The notes beneath the pieces are model-generated. The model saw only the letters and a program-made list of their open reading frames with translations, had not been told where the DNA came from and made no database searches. Positions 44,261 to 53,100 of a stretch of 64,000 nucleotides of DNA are shown in pieces. The stretch's first letter is position 1. Each line of letters begins with the position of its first letter. The DNA comes from an uncultured Catenibacterium sp. GTDB taxonomy: Bacteria; Bacillota_I; Bacilli_A; Erysipelotrichales; Coprobacillaceae. The position numbers and the translations under genes are program-made. Where the stretch lies: NCBI RefSeq assembly GCF_900540665.1, contig NZ_UQGV01000002.1, forward strand, positions 15,316-79,315, read 5' to 3'.

Positions 44261-44301
44261 AAAAAAATCCTCATCATTGTAATCAATTCAATAATGAGGA
44301 T
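44261..44301 (-). terminator. Terminator between the 206-residue gene and hsdM
   Basis: ATCCTCATTATT, an 11-base loop, AATGATGAGGAT and seven U on the minus strand; it separates the regulator pair from the hsd genes. Confidence 0.85.
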
Positions 44302-44309
44302 CACTTTTG

Positions 44310-44930
44310 TTATGCAGCCAATTCAAATATATGTTTTTGTGCTAAAAGATACTTCTGTAAATTCAAAAGAATGTTATCAGAAGAACTTAATTCGTCATCT
44401 GCTAGGTCAACTGAATTATCTTTTGCAAGTTTGATAGTATACTCATAAATACGATTGACAAGTACACTTAATTCTTCTGTCGTCAATTCAATCTTAATCT
44501 TTTCATAATTATTATTCTGCTTGAGTTCTTCTAAAGAATCCATCAAACAATTGATAGACTCCATACTCAATTTACCTGAACGAACATCATCAATATAATC
44601 TCGTAATGCTGCATGATAGTTCTGTACCACTTCAGGTTCTCTACTTTTTATTTTATGATACACTACACCACCGACTGTAATAGCCCCTGTAACTAAAGCC
44701 CCAATAATAAGTTCTTTTTTCCTATTCTTTGCAACTTGCATAATTTTACTTCCAACCTTTTGGATTTGATCAGCTTGCTCCATTTTGACAGGTTCAAGAT
44801 GTTTCACAATTCGACCTTTATTTGGTCCAATTGCAACTCTCACAACACCACCAATTCTACGATATTCTCCAGTTGCTAATTTTGTCATGATATCCATCGG
44901 AATATCAAATGATTCTGTTACTACTGCCAT
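44310..44930 (-). CDS. Membrane-anchored protein of unknown function
   Basis: Not recognised. The 206-residue protein has a short N-terminal beta-rich part (about 1-48, TGEYRRIGGVVRVAIGPNKG), one membrane span (about 72-92, ELIIGALVTGAITVGGVVYH), and a helical C-terminal region (about 100-200). It is transcribed with the zinc-ribbon MerR-type regulator upstream. The N-terminal segment could bind a small ligand or nucleic acid, but that is speculation. Confidence 0.65.
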   Translation of the reverse strand: MAVVTESFDIPMDIMTKLATGEYRRIGGVVRVAIGPNKGRIVKHLEPVKMEQADQIQKVGSKIMQVAKNRKKELIIGALVTGAITVGGVVYHKIKSREPEVVQNYHAALRDYIDDVRSGKLSMESINCLMDSLEELKQNNNYEKIKIELTTEELSVLVNRIYEYTIKLAKDNSVDLADDELSSSDNILLNLQKYLLAQKHIFELAA

Positions 44931-44981
44931 ATGTTATTCTCCTTTTTTACTTCATTACATAACAAGTATATTTCGCGAAGT

Positions 44982-45671
44982 TCATTCATCATCTAATAAT
45001 GATACATCAACCTCCTCAGAATCAAATACTCCTACTGGGTATTCTCTCTTCCAACCTGAAATACGAATAACCTTACCACAAGATGGACACTCATAATTGT
45101 CTTCGCTATCAAAATACTTTATAAAATCTGGTCCCATACCATTTTCTCTTTCATCACTGCTCTCCGACCAAAGATACTCTTCTAAATCTACACTATTCTC
45201 TGTACCACAGTTAGGACATTTAAAGTTCTCCATCATATCTAACTCAAACTGCCAATCTTCACAATCCATAAATTCTTCACCTTCACCCTCACGTCTTTTT
45301 ATTTCTGTCAAGTAATAATCTGACGGCATAGAATCATACTGAATATCATCATCAAGTAATTCTGCCGATAAATTAAGAGCACCATTTATTTGTTGAAATT
45401 TGTCTTCCATCATTTTTATTCTGTTCTTAATTGCTTCTTTAAATGATACTTTTCCCAAATCTATTTTCTTGATATCGTCACATGTCAAACCTGCTTTAGT
45501 AAGCACTACTAATTGCTTTAGTCTATCAATATCATTAGCTGTATAACCAGCTGTTGTTATCTCAGATGTAAAAACACCCTTTTTCTTAAAATATTTTAAT
45601 CGTTCATTTTTTATTCTGAGCAATTCACAAACTTCTTTTGCCTGTTTTATTACTACTTTTTCTTTGTTCAT
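44982..45671 (-). CDS. MerR-type regulator with C-terminal double-CxxC zinc ribbon
   Basis: The 229-residue protein has an N-terminal winged helix of MerR type (about 10-75, ELLRIKNERLKYFKKKGVF and GYTANDIDRLKQLVVL), a helical linker, and a C-terminal acidic domain with KCPNCGTENS and ECPSCGKVIR, which should hold one zinc ion. I start it at the ATG preceded by AGGAG nine bases upstream. Upstream lies a dyad inside a 20-bp promoter spacer, as in MerR autoregulation. The inducer and partner gene are unknown. Confidence 0.7.
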   Translation of the reverse strand: MNKEKVVIKQAKEVCELLRIKNERLKYFKKKGVFTSEITTAGYTANDIDRLKQLVVLTKAGLTCDDIKKIDLGKVSFKEAIKNRIKMMEDKFQQINGALNLSAELLDDDIQYDSMPSDYYLTEIKRREGEGEEFMDCEDWQFELDMMENFKCPNCGTENSVDLEEYLWSESSDERENGMGPDFIKYFDSEDNYECPSCGKVIRISGWKREYPVGVFDSEEVDVSLLDDE

Positions 45672-45695
45672 ACTCAATATCTCCTTTCTGATTCC

Positions 45696-45727
45696 ATCTT
45701 ACACGATGGGGACAATCTCCCCGTCAA
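45696..45727 (-). promoter_or_regulatory. MerR-type promoter-operator of the zinc-ribbon regulator
   Basis: TTGACG (45722-45727) and TAAGAT (45696-45701) are separated by a 20-bp spacer holding the dyad GGGGA-N5-TCCCC (45708-45722). MerR-family activators act on dyads inside overlong 19-20 bp spacers. It directly precedes the regulator gene. Confidence 0.5.
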
Positions 45728-46070
45728 GCATTTAATAATTTTTATTGTAATATCTTCAAATATTCTATTTTCGTAGCATAGAATACTCAGATATGGAAGC
45801 AAAGAATTTTAAGTTAGTCACCTAAACATTTATAAAATTCATATCCATTACAGCAATAATTACCTATCCTATAATTATTCTTTATCAATTTTTTTAACTC
45901 GAACATTTGCTAAATTCACAGAAGTTAAAAAAAGCTAATCAATTTACAGAATAGAATTGTATACGGTTATTTCGTTACCTAGAAGAATTACTGCCTTCTA
46001 TCTACTTTAATCTTTAACTCTACTATTAGTACAAATACTCTTCTTATCTTTTACTATTATAACACGATTC
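45728..46070. other. AT-rich intergenic region, no gene seen
   Basis: Between the regulator pair and the pepF terminator. Very AT-rich with stops in all frames I read; it marks the right edge of the restriction island. Nothing else could be supported. Confidence 0.4.
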
Positions 46071-46078
46071 ACTTTTCT

Positions 46079-46103
46079 AAAAAAAACAACCCTTTCGGGT
46101 TGT
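46079..46103 (-). terminator. Terminator after pepF and the small downstream frame
   Basis: ACAACCC, GAAA loop, GGGTTGT and eight U on the minus strand. Confidence 0.9.
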
Positions 46104-46128
46104 CCTATGACTTCTTGCTCACGGCATA

Positions 46129-46220
46129 TTAAAAATTATAATAAGAATACAATCCTATTAATCCTAAAGCTAACATAATTAACAAAATTGAAAGAATTAT
46201 TTTTTTGTTTTTAAATCCAT
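46129..46220 (-). other. Possible small membrane peptide requiring -1 frameshift
   Basis: Downstream of pepF an ATG reads MDLKTKK and stops at TAA. The codons before the stop form A AAA AAA in frame, a classic -1 slippery heptamer. After a -1 shift the frame reads IILSILLIMLALGLIGLYSY and ends YNF, an almost ideal membrane helix. It could also be a single-base deletion or a sequencing error in the seven-A run. No clear ribosome-binding site (GAGAG six bases upstream). Confidence 0.35.
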
Positions 46221-46235
46221 GCTAATCTCTCATTC

Positions 46236-48035
46236 TTATAGCTTCTTTAATGTTTCTTCTACATCATCTAGAATCTGACTAAATTTAGTCAATGCTCTAG
46301 AAACAGGTTCTGGTGTACTAAAATCTACACCTGCATGCTTTAACTCATCTAATGGATATGCACTACCACCCATTGATAAGAACTCTAAGTATCTCTTTAC
46401 TGCACCTTCTTCATTATTAAGAATTGCTTCACTTAGTGCAACAGCTGCACAATAGCTTGTTGCGTACTTATATACATAGAATGGTCTATAGAAATGAGGA
46501 ATTCTAGCCCATTCGTATTGTACTTCATCATCAATCACAAGATCTTCACCAAAATAATCCTTGATTAAGTTCTTATATAATGCATTCATGCTTGCTGCAG
46601 TGATGGCTTCTCCTCTTTCAGCCATAGCATGTGCATCTCTTTCAAATTCCGCAAACATTGTCTGACGATAAACAGTTCCCTTGAAACCATCTAGATAATG
46701 GTTTAATAAAGCAAGACGTTCTTTAGGTTCTGCAGTCTTCTGTAATAACTGTTCTACAAGTAAGTTTTCGTTCACTGTAGAGGCTACTTCAGCTACAAAG
46801 AGTGTATAGTCTGCATTCTGTGGTGTCTGAGCATGATTAGAAAGCCATGTATGCTGTGAATGACCCATTTCATGGGCAATTGTACTCACACTATCTAATG
46901 TACCTGTAAAACTAGTAAGAATGTATGGATTAGAGTCATAAGTACCACTAGAGAAAGCACCACCACGTTTACCATTATTAGGATAAACATCAATCCATCT
47001 ATCCTTATATGCCTGTTTTACTCTATTCACGTAGTCCGCGCCAAGAGGTGTGACTGCATCTAGGACCATCTGCTGTGCTTCTTCATAAGTATATGACTTA
47101 GTTGATCCAGCAACTAAAGGTGTATAAACATCATAATAATGGAGTTCATCTAAACCAAGCATCTGTTTTCTTAAACGTACATAACGATACATTTCAGGCA
47201 TGAACTTTCTTACTGTATCTACTAGACTATCATAAACAACACCAGGTACATGTTCATAAGCCATGCTCATGGCTCTTGAAGAATCATAGTGTCTCACTTG
47301 TGCTTCTGCTACTGCTTCTTTAATACATGCATTATATGTAGAGGCAAAGGTATTAATATGTTCCTTGAATCCTTTATAGAAAGATTTAAAGGCATTTAAT
47401 CTAAGTGTACGGTCTTCACTCATCTGTAAAAGAATATAGTTAGACTGGTTAAGTTCATGTACTTCTCCATTTGAATCAGTCACAGATTCAAATGTCATAT
47501 CAGCATCTTGTAAGCTTTCAGAAATCTTACTAGGCGCACCTAATGTTTCTGTAAAGGCCGCAAGAAGTGCTTCTTCTTTTGCACTTAATACATGAGGTTT
47601 CTGATCTAATAACTTCTGCATATTAAATGCATATGGTTTTAAATCATCTGAATGTACAATTGCTTCTAAAACTTCTTCATCAAGTGATAGGATTTCTGGT
47701 TCAGCAAAGCTGATAGCTGTCGCATAAGCTGTATAGACCTGATAAGCCTTTGCTTCCATTGCCTGTGCGTCACTATCTCTTGTATCTTCACAATTTCTAA
47801 GTGATGCATAGCAATAGAAATCAGATAATTTTCTACCTAGATGTGTATCAAAATCAAAGAATTCTCTGATTGTTTTTGCATTATTGAGTTTACCCTGATA
47901 ATTCACTAATTTCTTGATCATATCTTCAAGTTCAGGTAATGCGTTATTCCATTCTTCATCATTTTTATAAAGTGTTGAGAGATCCCACATATATTGTGGA
48001 TCCATATCTTTACGTTCTTTCATTGTTTCTGCCAT
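46236..48035 (-). CDS. pepF: Oligoendopeptidase F (M3B)
   Basis: Zinc metallopeptidase of 599 residues that degrades peptides of roughly 7-17 residues in the cytoplasm. The zinc motif is STIAHEMGHSQHTW (HExxH) with the third ligand Glu in the following FVAEVASTVNE. Length is typical for PepF. AAAGGAG precedes the ATG. A single gene transcription unit, possibly with the tiny frame downstream. Confidence 0.96.
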   Translation of the reverse strand: MAETMKERKDMDPQYMWDLSTLYKNDEEWNNALPELEDMIKKLVNYQGKLNNAKTIREFFDFDTHLGRKLSDFYCYASLRNCEDTRDSDAQAMEAKAYQVYTAYATAISFAEPEILSLDEEVLEAIVHSDDLKPYAFNMQKLLDQKPHVLSAKEEALLAAFTETLGAPSKISESLQDADMTFESVTDSNGEVHELNQSNYILLQMSEDRTLRLNAFKSFYKGFKEHINTFASTYNACIKEAVAEAQVRHYDSSRAMSMAYEHVPGVVYDSLVDTVRKFMPEMYRYVRLRKQMLGLDELHYYDVYTPLVAGSTKSYTYEEAQQMVLDAVTPLGADYVNRVKQAYKDRWIDVYPNNGKRGGAFSSGTYDSNPYILTSFTGTLDSVSTIAHEMGHSQHTWLSNHAQTPQNADYTLFVAEVASTVNENLLVEQLLQKTAEPKERLALLNHYLDGFKGTVYRQTMFAEFERDAHAMAERGEAITAASMNALYKNLIKDYFGEDLVIDDEVQYEWARIPHFYRPFYVYKYATSYCAAVALSEAILNNEEGAVKRYLEFLSMGGSAYPLDELKHAGVDFSTPEPVSRALTKFSQILDDVEETLKKL

Positions 48036-48093
48036 AATCTTGCTCCTTTCAATGAGTTAGTTATAGTATACCACTCATTTGTATTTCACACAC

Positions 48094-48122
48094 AAAAAAA
48101 GATGATTCCAAAGGAATCATCT
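48094..48122 (-). terminator. Terminator after tpiA
   Basis: AGATGATTCC, loop, GGAATCATCT and seven U on the minus strand, next to the tpiA stop. Confidence 0.85.
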
Positions 48123-48131
48123 CTTAAATAA

Positions 48132-48878
48132 TTAGTCGTTTAAAGCTTCAATCATAGCTACGTATGATTCAACCTGTAATGATGCTCCACCAACTAAAGC
48201 ACCATCGATGTTAGGCTGTTCAAGTAAAGCTTTTAATGTAGCAGGCTTTACAGATCCTCCGTACTGAATTCTTACTTTTTCAGCAACGTCCTGACCATAA
48301 AGTTCAGCAACTACACCTCTAATGTATCCACAAACATCTTCTGCGATTTCATTAGTTGCAGTCTTACCAGTTCCGATAGCCCAGATTGGTTCATAAGCGA
48401 TAACTACTCTTTCAGCAGCTTCAGCTGTAACATCCTTGAATGCAGCAACAACCTGAGTCTTAACTACATCATGAGTCTTTCCAGCTTCATATTCTTCTAA
48501 AGATTCACCAACACAAACGATTGGAGTCATACCGTTGTTTAATACCTGAAGCATCTTTAAGTTAACAGTTTCATCAGTTTCACCAAAGTACTGTCTTCTT
48601 TCAGAATGTCCTAAGATAACCCATTCAACACCGATTTCTTTTAACATTCCAACGCTTACTTCACCAGTATAAGCACCATTGTCTTTGAAATGGCAGTTTT
48701 CAGCAGCAACGATTAAGTTCTTTGCGCCTTCTTTAGCAGTTGCTAAATCTAAGAAAGGAGTAGCAATACCCCAATCAGCTTTATCAGTTACTTTACCATC
48801 AACAGCAGCAACAAATTCCTTTGTTTCTGCGATGCCATGGTTCATTTTCCAGTTTCCTACAATAATTGGTTTTCTCAT
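48132..48878 (-). CDS. tpiA: Triosephosphate isomerase
   Basis: Interconverts dihydroxyacetone phosphate and glyceraldehyde-3-phosphate in glycolysis. The 248-residue TIM barrel has NWKMN (Lys), the catalytic His segment ILGHSERR, the catalytic Glu in AYEPIWAIGTGKTA (loop 6) and the phosphate-binding YGGSVKP. AGGAG precedes the ATG. Cotranscribed with pgk. Confidence 0.97.
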   Translation of the reverse strand: MRKPIIVGNWKMNHGIAETKEFVAAVDGKVTDKADWGIATPFLDLATAKEGAKNLIVAAENCHFKDNGAYTGEVSVGMLKEIGVEWVILGHSERRQYFGETDETVNLKMLQVLNNGMTPIVCVGESLEEYEAGKTHDVVKTQVVAAFKDVTAEAAERVVIAYEPIWAIGTGKTATNEIAEDVCGYIRGVVAELYGQDVAEKVRIQYGGSVKPATLKALLEQPNIDGALVGGASLQVESYVAMIEALND

Positions 48879-48902
48879 TTTAAATTCTATCTCCTCGAAA
48901 AA

Positions 48903-50087
48903 TTATTTATCGTTGATAGCAGCGATACCTGGTAATACTTTACCTTCCATATATTCTAATGATGCTCCTCCACCAGTAGAAATATGAGATACCTTATCAG
49001 CGAATCCTAACTGCTTAACAGCAGCTGCAGAGTCACCACCACCGATGATAGTGTTAGCACCTTCAAGGTTAGCTAACATGCTACATACAGCTTTAGTACC
49101 TTCTGCGAACTTAGGCATTTCGAATACACCCATAGGGCCATTCCAGATAACTGTCTTAGCACCTTCAAGTTCTTTAGCGAATAATTCAACAGTCTTAGGA
49201 CCAATATCAAGACCCATGTATCCATCAGGTACATCTTCACCAACAACCTTGATATCTCCATCTTCACCAAACTTACTGCTTACTACAGAGTCGATTGGAA
49301 GGATTAACTTATCTCCACCCTTTTCGATGAATGACTTAGCTAATTCTACCTTATCTTCTTCAACTAATGAAGAACCAACTGTATGTCCCTGAGCTTTAGC
49401 GAAAGTATAGCACATACCACCACCAATAATGATCTTATCAGCAACGTTTAATAAGTTTTCGATTACACCGATCTTAGAAGATACTTTAGAACCACCTAAG
49501 ATAGCTACTAAAGGTCTTTCTGGATCAGATACAGCCTTACCAATATAAGCGATTTCCTTTTCTACTAAGAAACCTGCAACTGCTGGTAAGTGAGAAGCGA
49601 TTCCTACAGTTGAAGCATGAGCTCTATGAACTGAACCGAATGCATCTTCTACAAATACATCACCAAGTGATGCCCAGTAAGCACCTAATTCTGGATCATT
49701 CTTAGTTTCACCAGCTTCATAACGAGTGTTCTGAACTAAGATAACCTGTCCGTTTTCAGCGTTCTTTACTGCTTCTTCAAGTTCGGCGCCACGAGTAGCG
49801 TTTACGAACTTAACATCTCTTCCTAATAATTCAGCAAGTTTAGGAGCAACAACAGCCATATCGTTCTTAGCTTTGTCTTCTTCCTTCTTGATCTTTCCTA
49901 AGTGAGAGAAAAGTACAACTGCTTTAGGGTTGTGATCTAATAAGTAGTTGATTGTTGGTAATGCAGCAACAACTCTGTTATCATCTGTAATTTCTCCTGT
50001 GTTTTTGTCTCTTGGTACATTGAAATCTACACGTACAAGAACTGTCTTGCCTGCGACATCAATATCTCTAATTGTTAATTTATCCAT
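48903..50087 (-). CDS. pgk: Phosphoglycerate kinase
   Basis: Substrate-level ATP synthesis from 1,3-bisphosphoglycerate. The 394-residue protein shows [19 protein letters not shown] at the N-terminus, [12 protein letters not shown], and the nucleotide-binding WNGPMGVFE with [11 protein letters not shown] near the C-terminus. AGGAGG precedes the ATG. First gene of the pgk-tpiA unit; gap is not in the window. Confidence 0.97.
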   Translation of the reverse strand: MDKLTIRDIDVAGKTVLVRVDFNVPRDKNTGEITDDNRVVAALPTINYLLDHNPKAVVLFSHLGKIKKEEDKAKNDMAVVAPKLAELLGRDVKFVNATRGAELEEAVKNAENGQVILVQNTRYEAGETKNDPELGAYWASLGDVFVEDAFGSVHRAHASTVGIASHLPAVAGFLVEKEIAYIGKAVSDPERPLVAILGGSKVSSKIGVIENLLNVADKIIIGGGMCYTFAKAQGHTVGSSLVEEDKVELAKSFIEKGGDKLILPIDSVVSSKFGEDGDIKVVGEDVPDGYMGLDIGPKTVELFAKELEGAKTVIWNGPMGVFEMPKFAEGTKAVCSMLANLEGANTIIGGGDSAAAVKQLGFADKVSHISTGGGASLEYMEGKVLPGIAAINDK

Positions 50088-50162
50088 TAATTATCATCCT
50101 CCTACGACGAATTATAGCACAATTAAATATTTATATACAATCAAAAATACTATTCTTACCAA

Positions 50163-51056
50163 TTATCTATTTACAGATGAAGCAATTTTGTGATATGTCC
50201 ATCTCTTACCACGAATGGCAACGCTTAACGTCATGATATTTTCAGGTAAAGCCATACCACACCAGCCTGCATCACCGATATGCTGAATATCTACACCACA
50301 TCTTTTATTCACAATAGCGATTTCTCTAACAGTTTCAGTATCTGCACCTTCCTGACTTGTACCAATTGCAGATAATGCTAAAGCATTATGTGCATGAATA
50401 TATTCGCATGCTTTTGTAACTGTTTCTTCAGATAATCCAGGAACAGTATTAACAGCTGGCATTAAGATAACATCAGCCCCAGCATCAATGAATTCCTTAA
50501 TAGCTTCTAAATCTACAACTGGTTCATTCACACCTGCACCATGCATCTTACCTGCAATAATTAAGCCCTTGAAATATTTCTTAGCTTCCTTAATTGCTAC
50601 TGCAATAGAATGATTAGATACACCAACACCTGGGTTACCTGTTAAACAGATGAAGTTGAATCCTAATTCCTGTGCTTTCTTAAATGTTTCTGCAGTTGCC
50701 TGTCTACCAGATGCGATTGTCTGTCTTTCTTCAAGCATATCAGCATCTAAGTCTACAGGTTCAAGGTTACAGCCTACTGGTCTACCAATAAGTTCCTGTA
50801 ACTTCTTAACTGGTTCATCACATTCTGGTAAACCATTGATCACTGGATTATTGCAATCAAATACATTTAAAAGAACCATATCACTGCCAAAAGAAACAGC
50901 AAGTTCCGCATTAGTTAAATCTCCTAATAATGGTGGAATAGCCACTACTGTTTCAGTCATGACAGTTCTTCCTTCACATGCAAGAATAGACTGTTTTAAT
51001 TCTTCTCCATTCATTGCAAGCATTTCGCTTGTTGTACAATTCAATAATCTTTTCAT
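50163..51056 (-). CDS. TIM-barrel-like conserved protein (DUF7916 style)
   Basis: The 297-residue protein shows repeated beta/alpha features with small-residue turns (ICLTGNPGVGVSNHS, GLIIAGKMHGAGVNEP, DAGADVILMPAVNTVPG), suggesting a TIM barrel related in layout to PEP-mutase or phosphosugar aldolase folds. Such proteins are often mislabelled haloacid dehalogenase-like, but no HAD motif is present. The name DUF7916 is from memory and should be checked. A pair of Asp/Glu residues for metal binding cannot be assigned. Function unknown. Confidence 0.6.
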   Translation of the reverse strand: MKRLLNCTTSEMLAMNGEELKQSILACEGRTVMTETVVAIPPLLGDLTNAELAVSFGSDMVLLNVFDCNNPVINGLPECDEPVKKLQELIGRPVGCNLEPVDLDADMLEERQTIASGRQATAETFKKAQELGFNFICLTGNPGVGVSNHSIAVAIKEAKKYFKGLIIAGKMHGAGVNEPVVDLEAIKEFIDAGADVILMPAVNTVPGLSEETVTKACEYIHAHNALALSAIGTSQEGADTETVREIAIVNKRCGVDIQHIGDAGWCGMALPENIMTLSVAIRGKRWTYHKIASSVNR

Positions 51057-51111
51057 ATTTTTATTCCTCCGTAATTGCTTACATTATACTACATCTTTTC
51101 GGAGATTTCTT

Positions 51112-51900
51112 CTATATAATATGTAATTTTTGTAAGGCTTTAAAAATGCCATCTTGATTATTGGTACTTGTTACGTCTTTTGCGATATTTTTAATATCAT
51201 CAGGTGCATTACCCATTGCAATACCCATTCCTACACTCTCTAACATCTCTTTGTCGTTATAGTTATCACCAAAAGCGACAATATCCTGTTTATTAATAGA
51301 ATAATAGTCACATAGATGATTAATGGCATCTGCTTTAGTAACTCCTTCATTCATGATTTCTATTAAGATATCTGAAGAACAGGCAATAGAACAATGAGGA
51401 AATCTTTCTTTTAAACTTCTTTCTATCTCTTTTGTACAAAGAGGATTACACATACATAATAGCTTATGTATTTTTCTAGAAGAATCTAATGAAGAAAGTG
51501 TCCCTTTCTGTGCTTCTGCTTTTACTATACGTTCTTCTCTTAATACACGAGGATCTTCTTTGTCCTCTACTAACCAATCATGTAATGCATAAATATTAAT
51601 AGTACAGTCAAACTTCTTTTCTTTAATAAAAGTAATGACTTCTTCTGTCTGCTTATAGCTCATTCCATTTTCATATAAGACATTCCCCTTTTCATCCAAG
51701 ATGAGTCCTCCACTAAAACAGATCATTGGACAAATAATATTATTCTCTTTCAGTATTGGATATATTCCTTCTGGACTTCTTGCAGAGACAGGTAAGAAAG
51801 GAATATCTAACGATTGAATAGCGTCTCTTGTTTTAGGACTGATATGATGTTCATCTGTGAGTAATGTTCCATCAATATCACTTAATATGCATTGATACAT
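51112..51900 (-). CDS. Cof-type HAD phosphatase
   Basis: A 262-residue HAD-IIB phosphatase with SDIDGTLLTDEH (motif I), VSARSPEG in the motif II region, and VAFGDNYNDKEML (motif IV). I start it at MYQCILSDI, six bases after GGAGGTG. Sits between the TIM-barrel-like gene and the PTS operon. It is the fourth Cof-type enzyme in this window. Confidence 0.9.
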   Translation of the reverse strand: MYQCILSDIDGTLLTDEHHISPKTRDAIQSLDIPFLPVSARSPEGIYPILKENNIICPMICFSGGLILDEKGNVLYENGMSYKQTEEVITFIKEKKFDCTINIYALHDWLVEDKEDPRVLREERIVKAEAQKGTLSSLDSSRKIHKLLCMCNPLCTKEIERSLKERFPHCSIACSSDILIEIMNEGVTKADAINHLCDYYSINKQDIVAFGDNYNDKEMLESVGMGIAMGNAPDDIKNIAKDVTSTNNQDGIFKALQKLHII

Positions 51901-51919
51901 CATTTCCACCTCCATTTTC

Positions 51920-51950
51920 AAAAAAAATGAGCATCACTATCGGTGATGCC
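51920..51950 (-). terminator. Terminator after the mannose-family PTS operon
   Basis: GCATCAC, CGATA loop, GTGATGC, then CA and eight U on the minus strand. Confidence 0.85.
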
Positions 51951-51979
51951 CATATAACTAAATTTATAAGTTGATAGGA

Positions 51980-52243
51980 TTATTGAATCAAATCTAATAT
52001 CTTATTGACATTGTTTCTACCATTTCTGATTCCAAGCCCAATGACCACAGATGCAATCACACAAAGTACCATACCTATAATGCCAATGATTCTTAATATG
52101 ATAGCAGATGGTCCAAATAAAATGAACGCAAGGAATAATGAGGAAAAAATGATTGAACACCTAAGCCATCTCTTTAAATTATTAAGCATCTTAGTTTGAT
52201 ATTTTACTTCATCTACATAATGTGATTTAAGCTCTTTATTCAT
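51980..52243 (-). CDS. Small two-span membrane protein at the end of the PTS operon
   Basis: The 87-residue protein has a charged helical N-terminus (NKELKSHYVDEVKYQTKMLN) and two membrane spans (about 29-46 and 50-71). I start it at MNKELKSH, seven bases after GGAGTG. It follows PTS IID by 19 bases and shares the terminator, so it is part of the PTS transcription unit. Similar small proteins at the end of Man-family PTS operons have no settled role; ManO-like regulation does not fit this sequence. Confidence 0.7.
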   Translation of the reverse strand: MNKELKSHYVDEVKYQTKMLNNLKRWLRCSIIFSSLFLAFILFGPSAIILRIIGIIGMVLCVIASVVIGLGIRNGRNNVNKILDLIQ

Positions 52244-52262
52244 GATAGAACACTCCTTTATA

Positions 52263-53099
52263 TTAGTATTGTAATCCAGGGTTGAAGAATCCAATAATTA
52301 CGCCTACAAAAGCAATAACTACTAATAATAGCATAACTTTAATAGGAGACATTTTCTTTTTAACTAATAGATACCAGCAAAGAATAACGAATGCGGCAGT
52401 TAAGAATCCAGGATATACACCATCTAATGTTTTCTGTAATTCTAAGAAAGGTTTAGCTGCACCAGCTGCAGTCATTGTGAATGAAGTTTTGATACTTACC
52501 CAAGTAGCTGCAACAGCACCAATAACGATAGCACCAAGCATTGTGATAGATTCTCTTAGTGCTTCACCCTGAGGGCCTACTAAGAAGTCTACAGCTTTAC
52601 CACCAAGTTCATAACCTTTGAAGTATAAGAACTTCATTCCGAAGTATGCGAATAAGTTCCATACAATGATATAGAAGATAGCACCAAGAGGAGAACCTCC
52701 AGTACTCATACCTAAAGCGATACCTAATAAGATTGGAATTACAGTACCTACAACTAATGAGTCACCAATACCAGCGATTGGACCCATAAGACCAGCACGT
52801 AACCCATTGATTGTTTCGTCATCTACGTCTTCAGCACCGTTTGCACGTGCTTCTTCAAGACCAGCAGTTACACCAACGATAACAGTACCTAACTGAGGTT
52901 CAGTGTTAAAGAAAGCTGTATATGTTTTTAAAGCTTTTTCCTGATCTTCTTTTTTGTCATATAACTCTTCGATAATTGGTAACATTGATGTTAAGTAACC
53001 AAAAGTCTGCATATGTTCCTGTGAGAAACATGTAAGGTTACCATAATACCAATGATGGAATGATTTTGATAGAGTTTTCTTTGAAATCTTCTTTTCCAT
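52263..53099 (-). CDS. PTS mannose/fructose/sorbose family subunit IID
   Basis: Membrane component of a Man-family PTS permease, 278 residues. The N-terminus LSKSFHHWYYGNLTCFSQEHMQ and the GPIAGIGDSLVVGTVIPIL segment are diagnostic of EIID. I start it at MEKKISKKTLSK after AGGAGG. It lies one base after IIC. With IIC it forms the sugar channel. Confidence 0.95.
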   Translation of the reverse strand: MEKKISKKTLSKSFHHWYYGNLTCFSQEHMQTFGYLTSMLPIIEELYDKKEDQEKALKTYTAFFNTEPQLGTVIVGVTAGLEEARANGAEDVDDETINGLRAGLMGPIAGIGDSLVVGTVIPILLGIALGMSTGGSPLGAIFYIIVWNLFAYFGMKFLYFKGYELGGKAVDFLVGPQGEALRESITMLGAIVIGAVAATWVSIKTSFTMTAAGAAKPFLELQKTLDGVYPGFLTAAFVILCWYLLVKKKMSPIKVMLLLVVIAFVGVIIGFFNPGLQY

Positions 53100-53100
53100 T

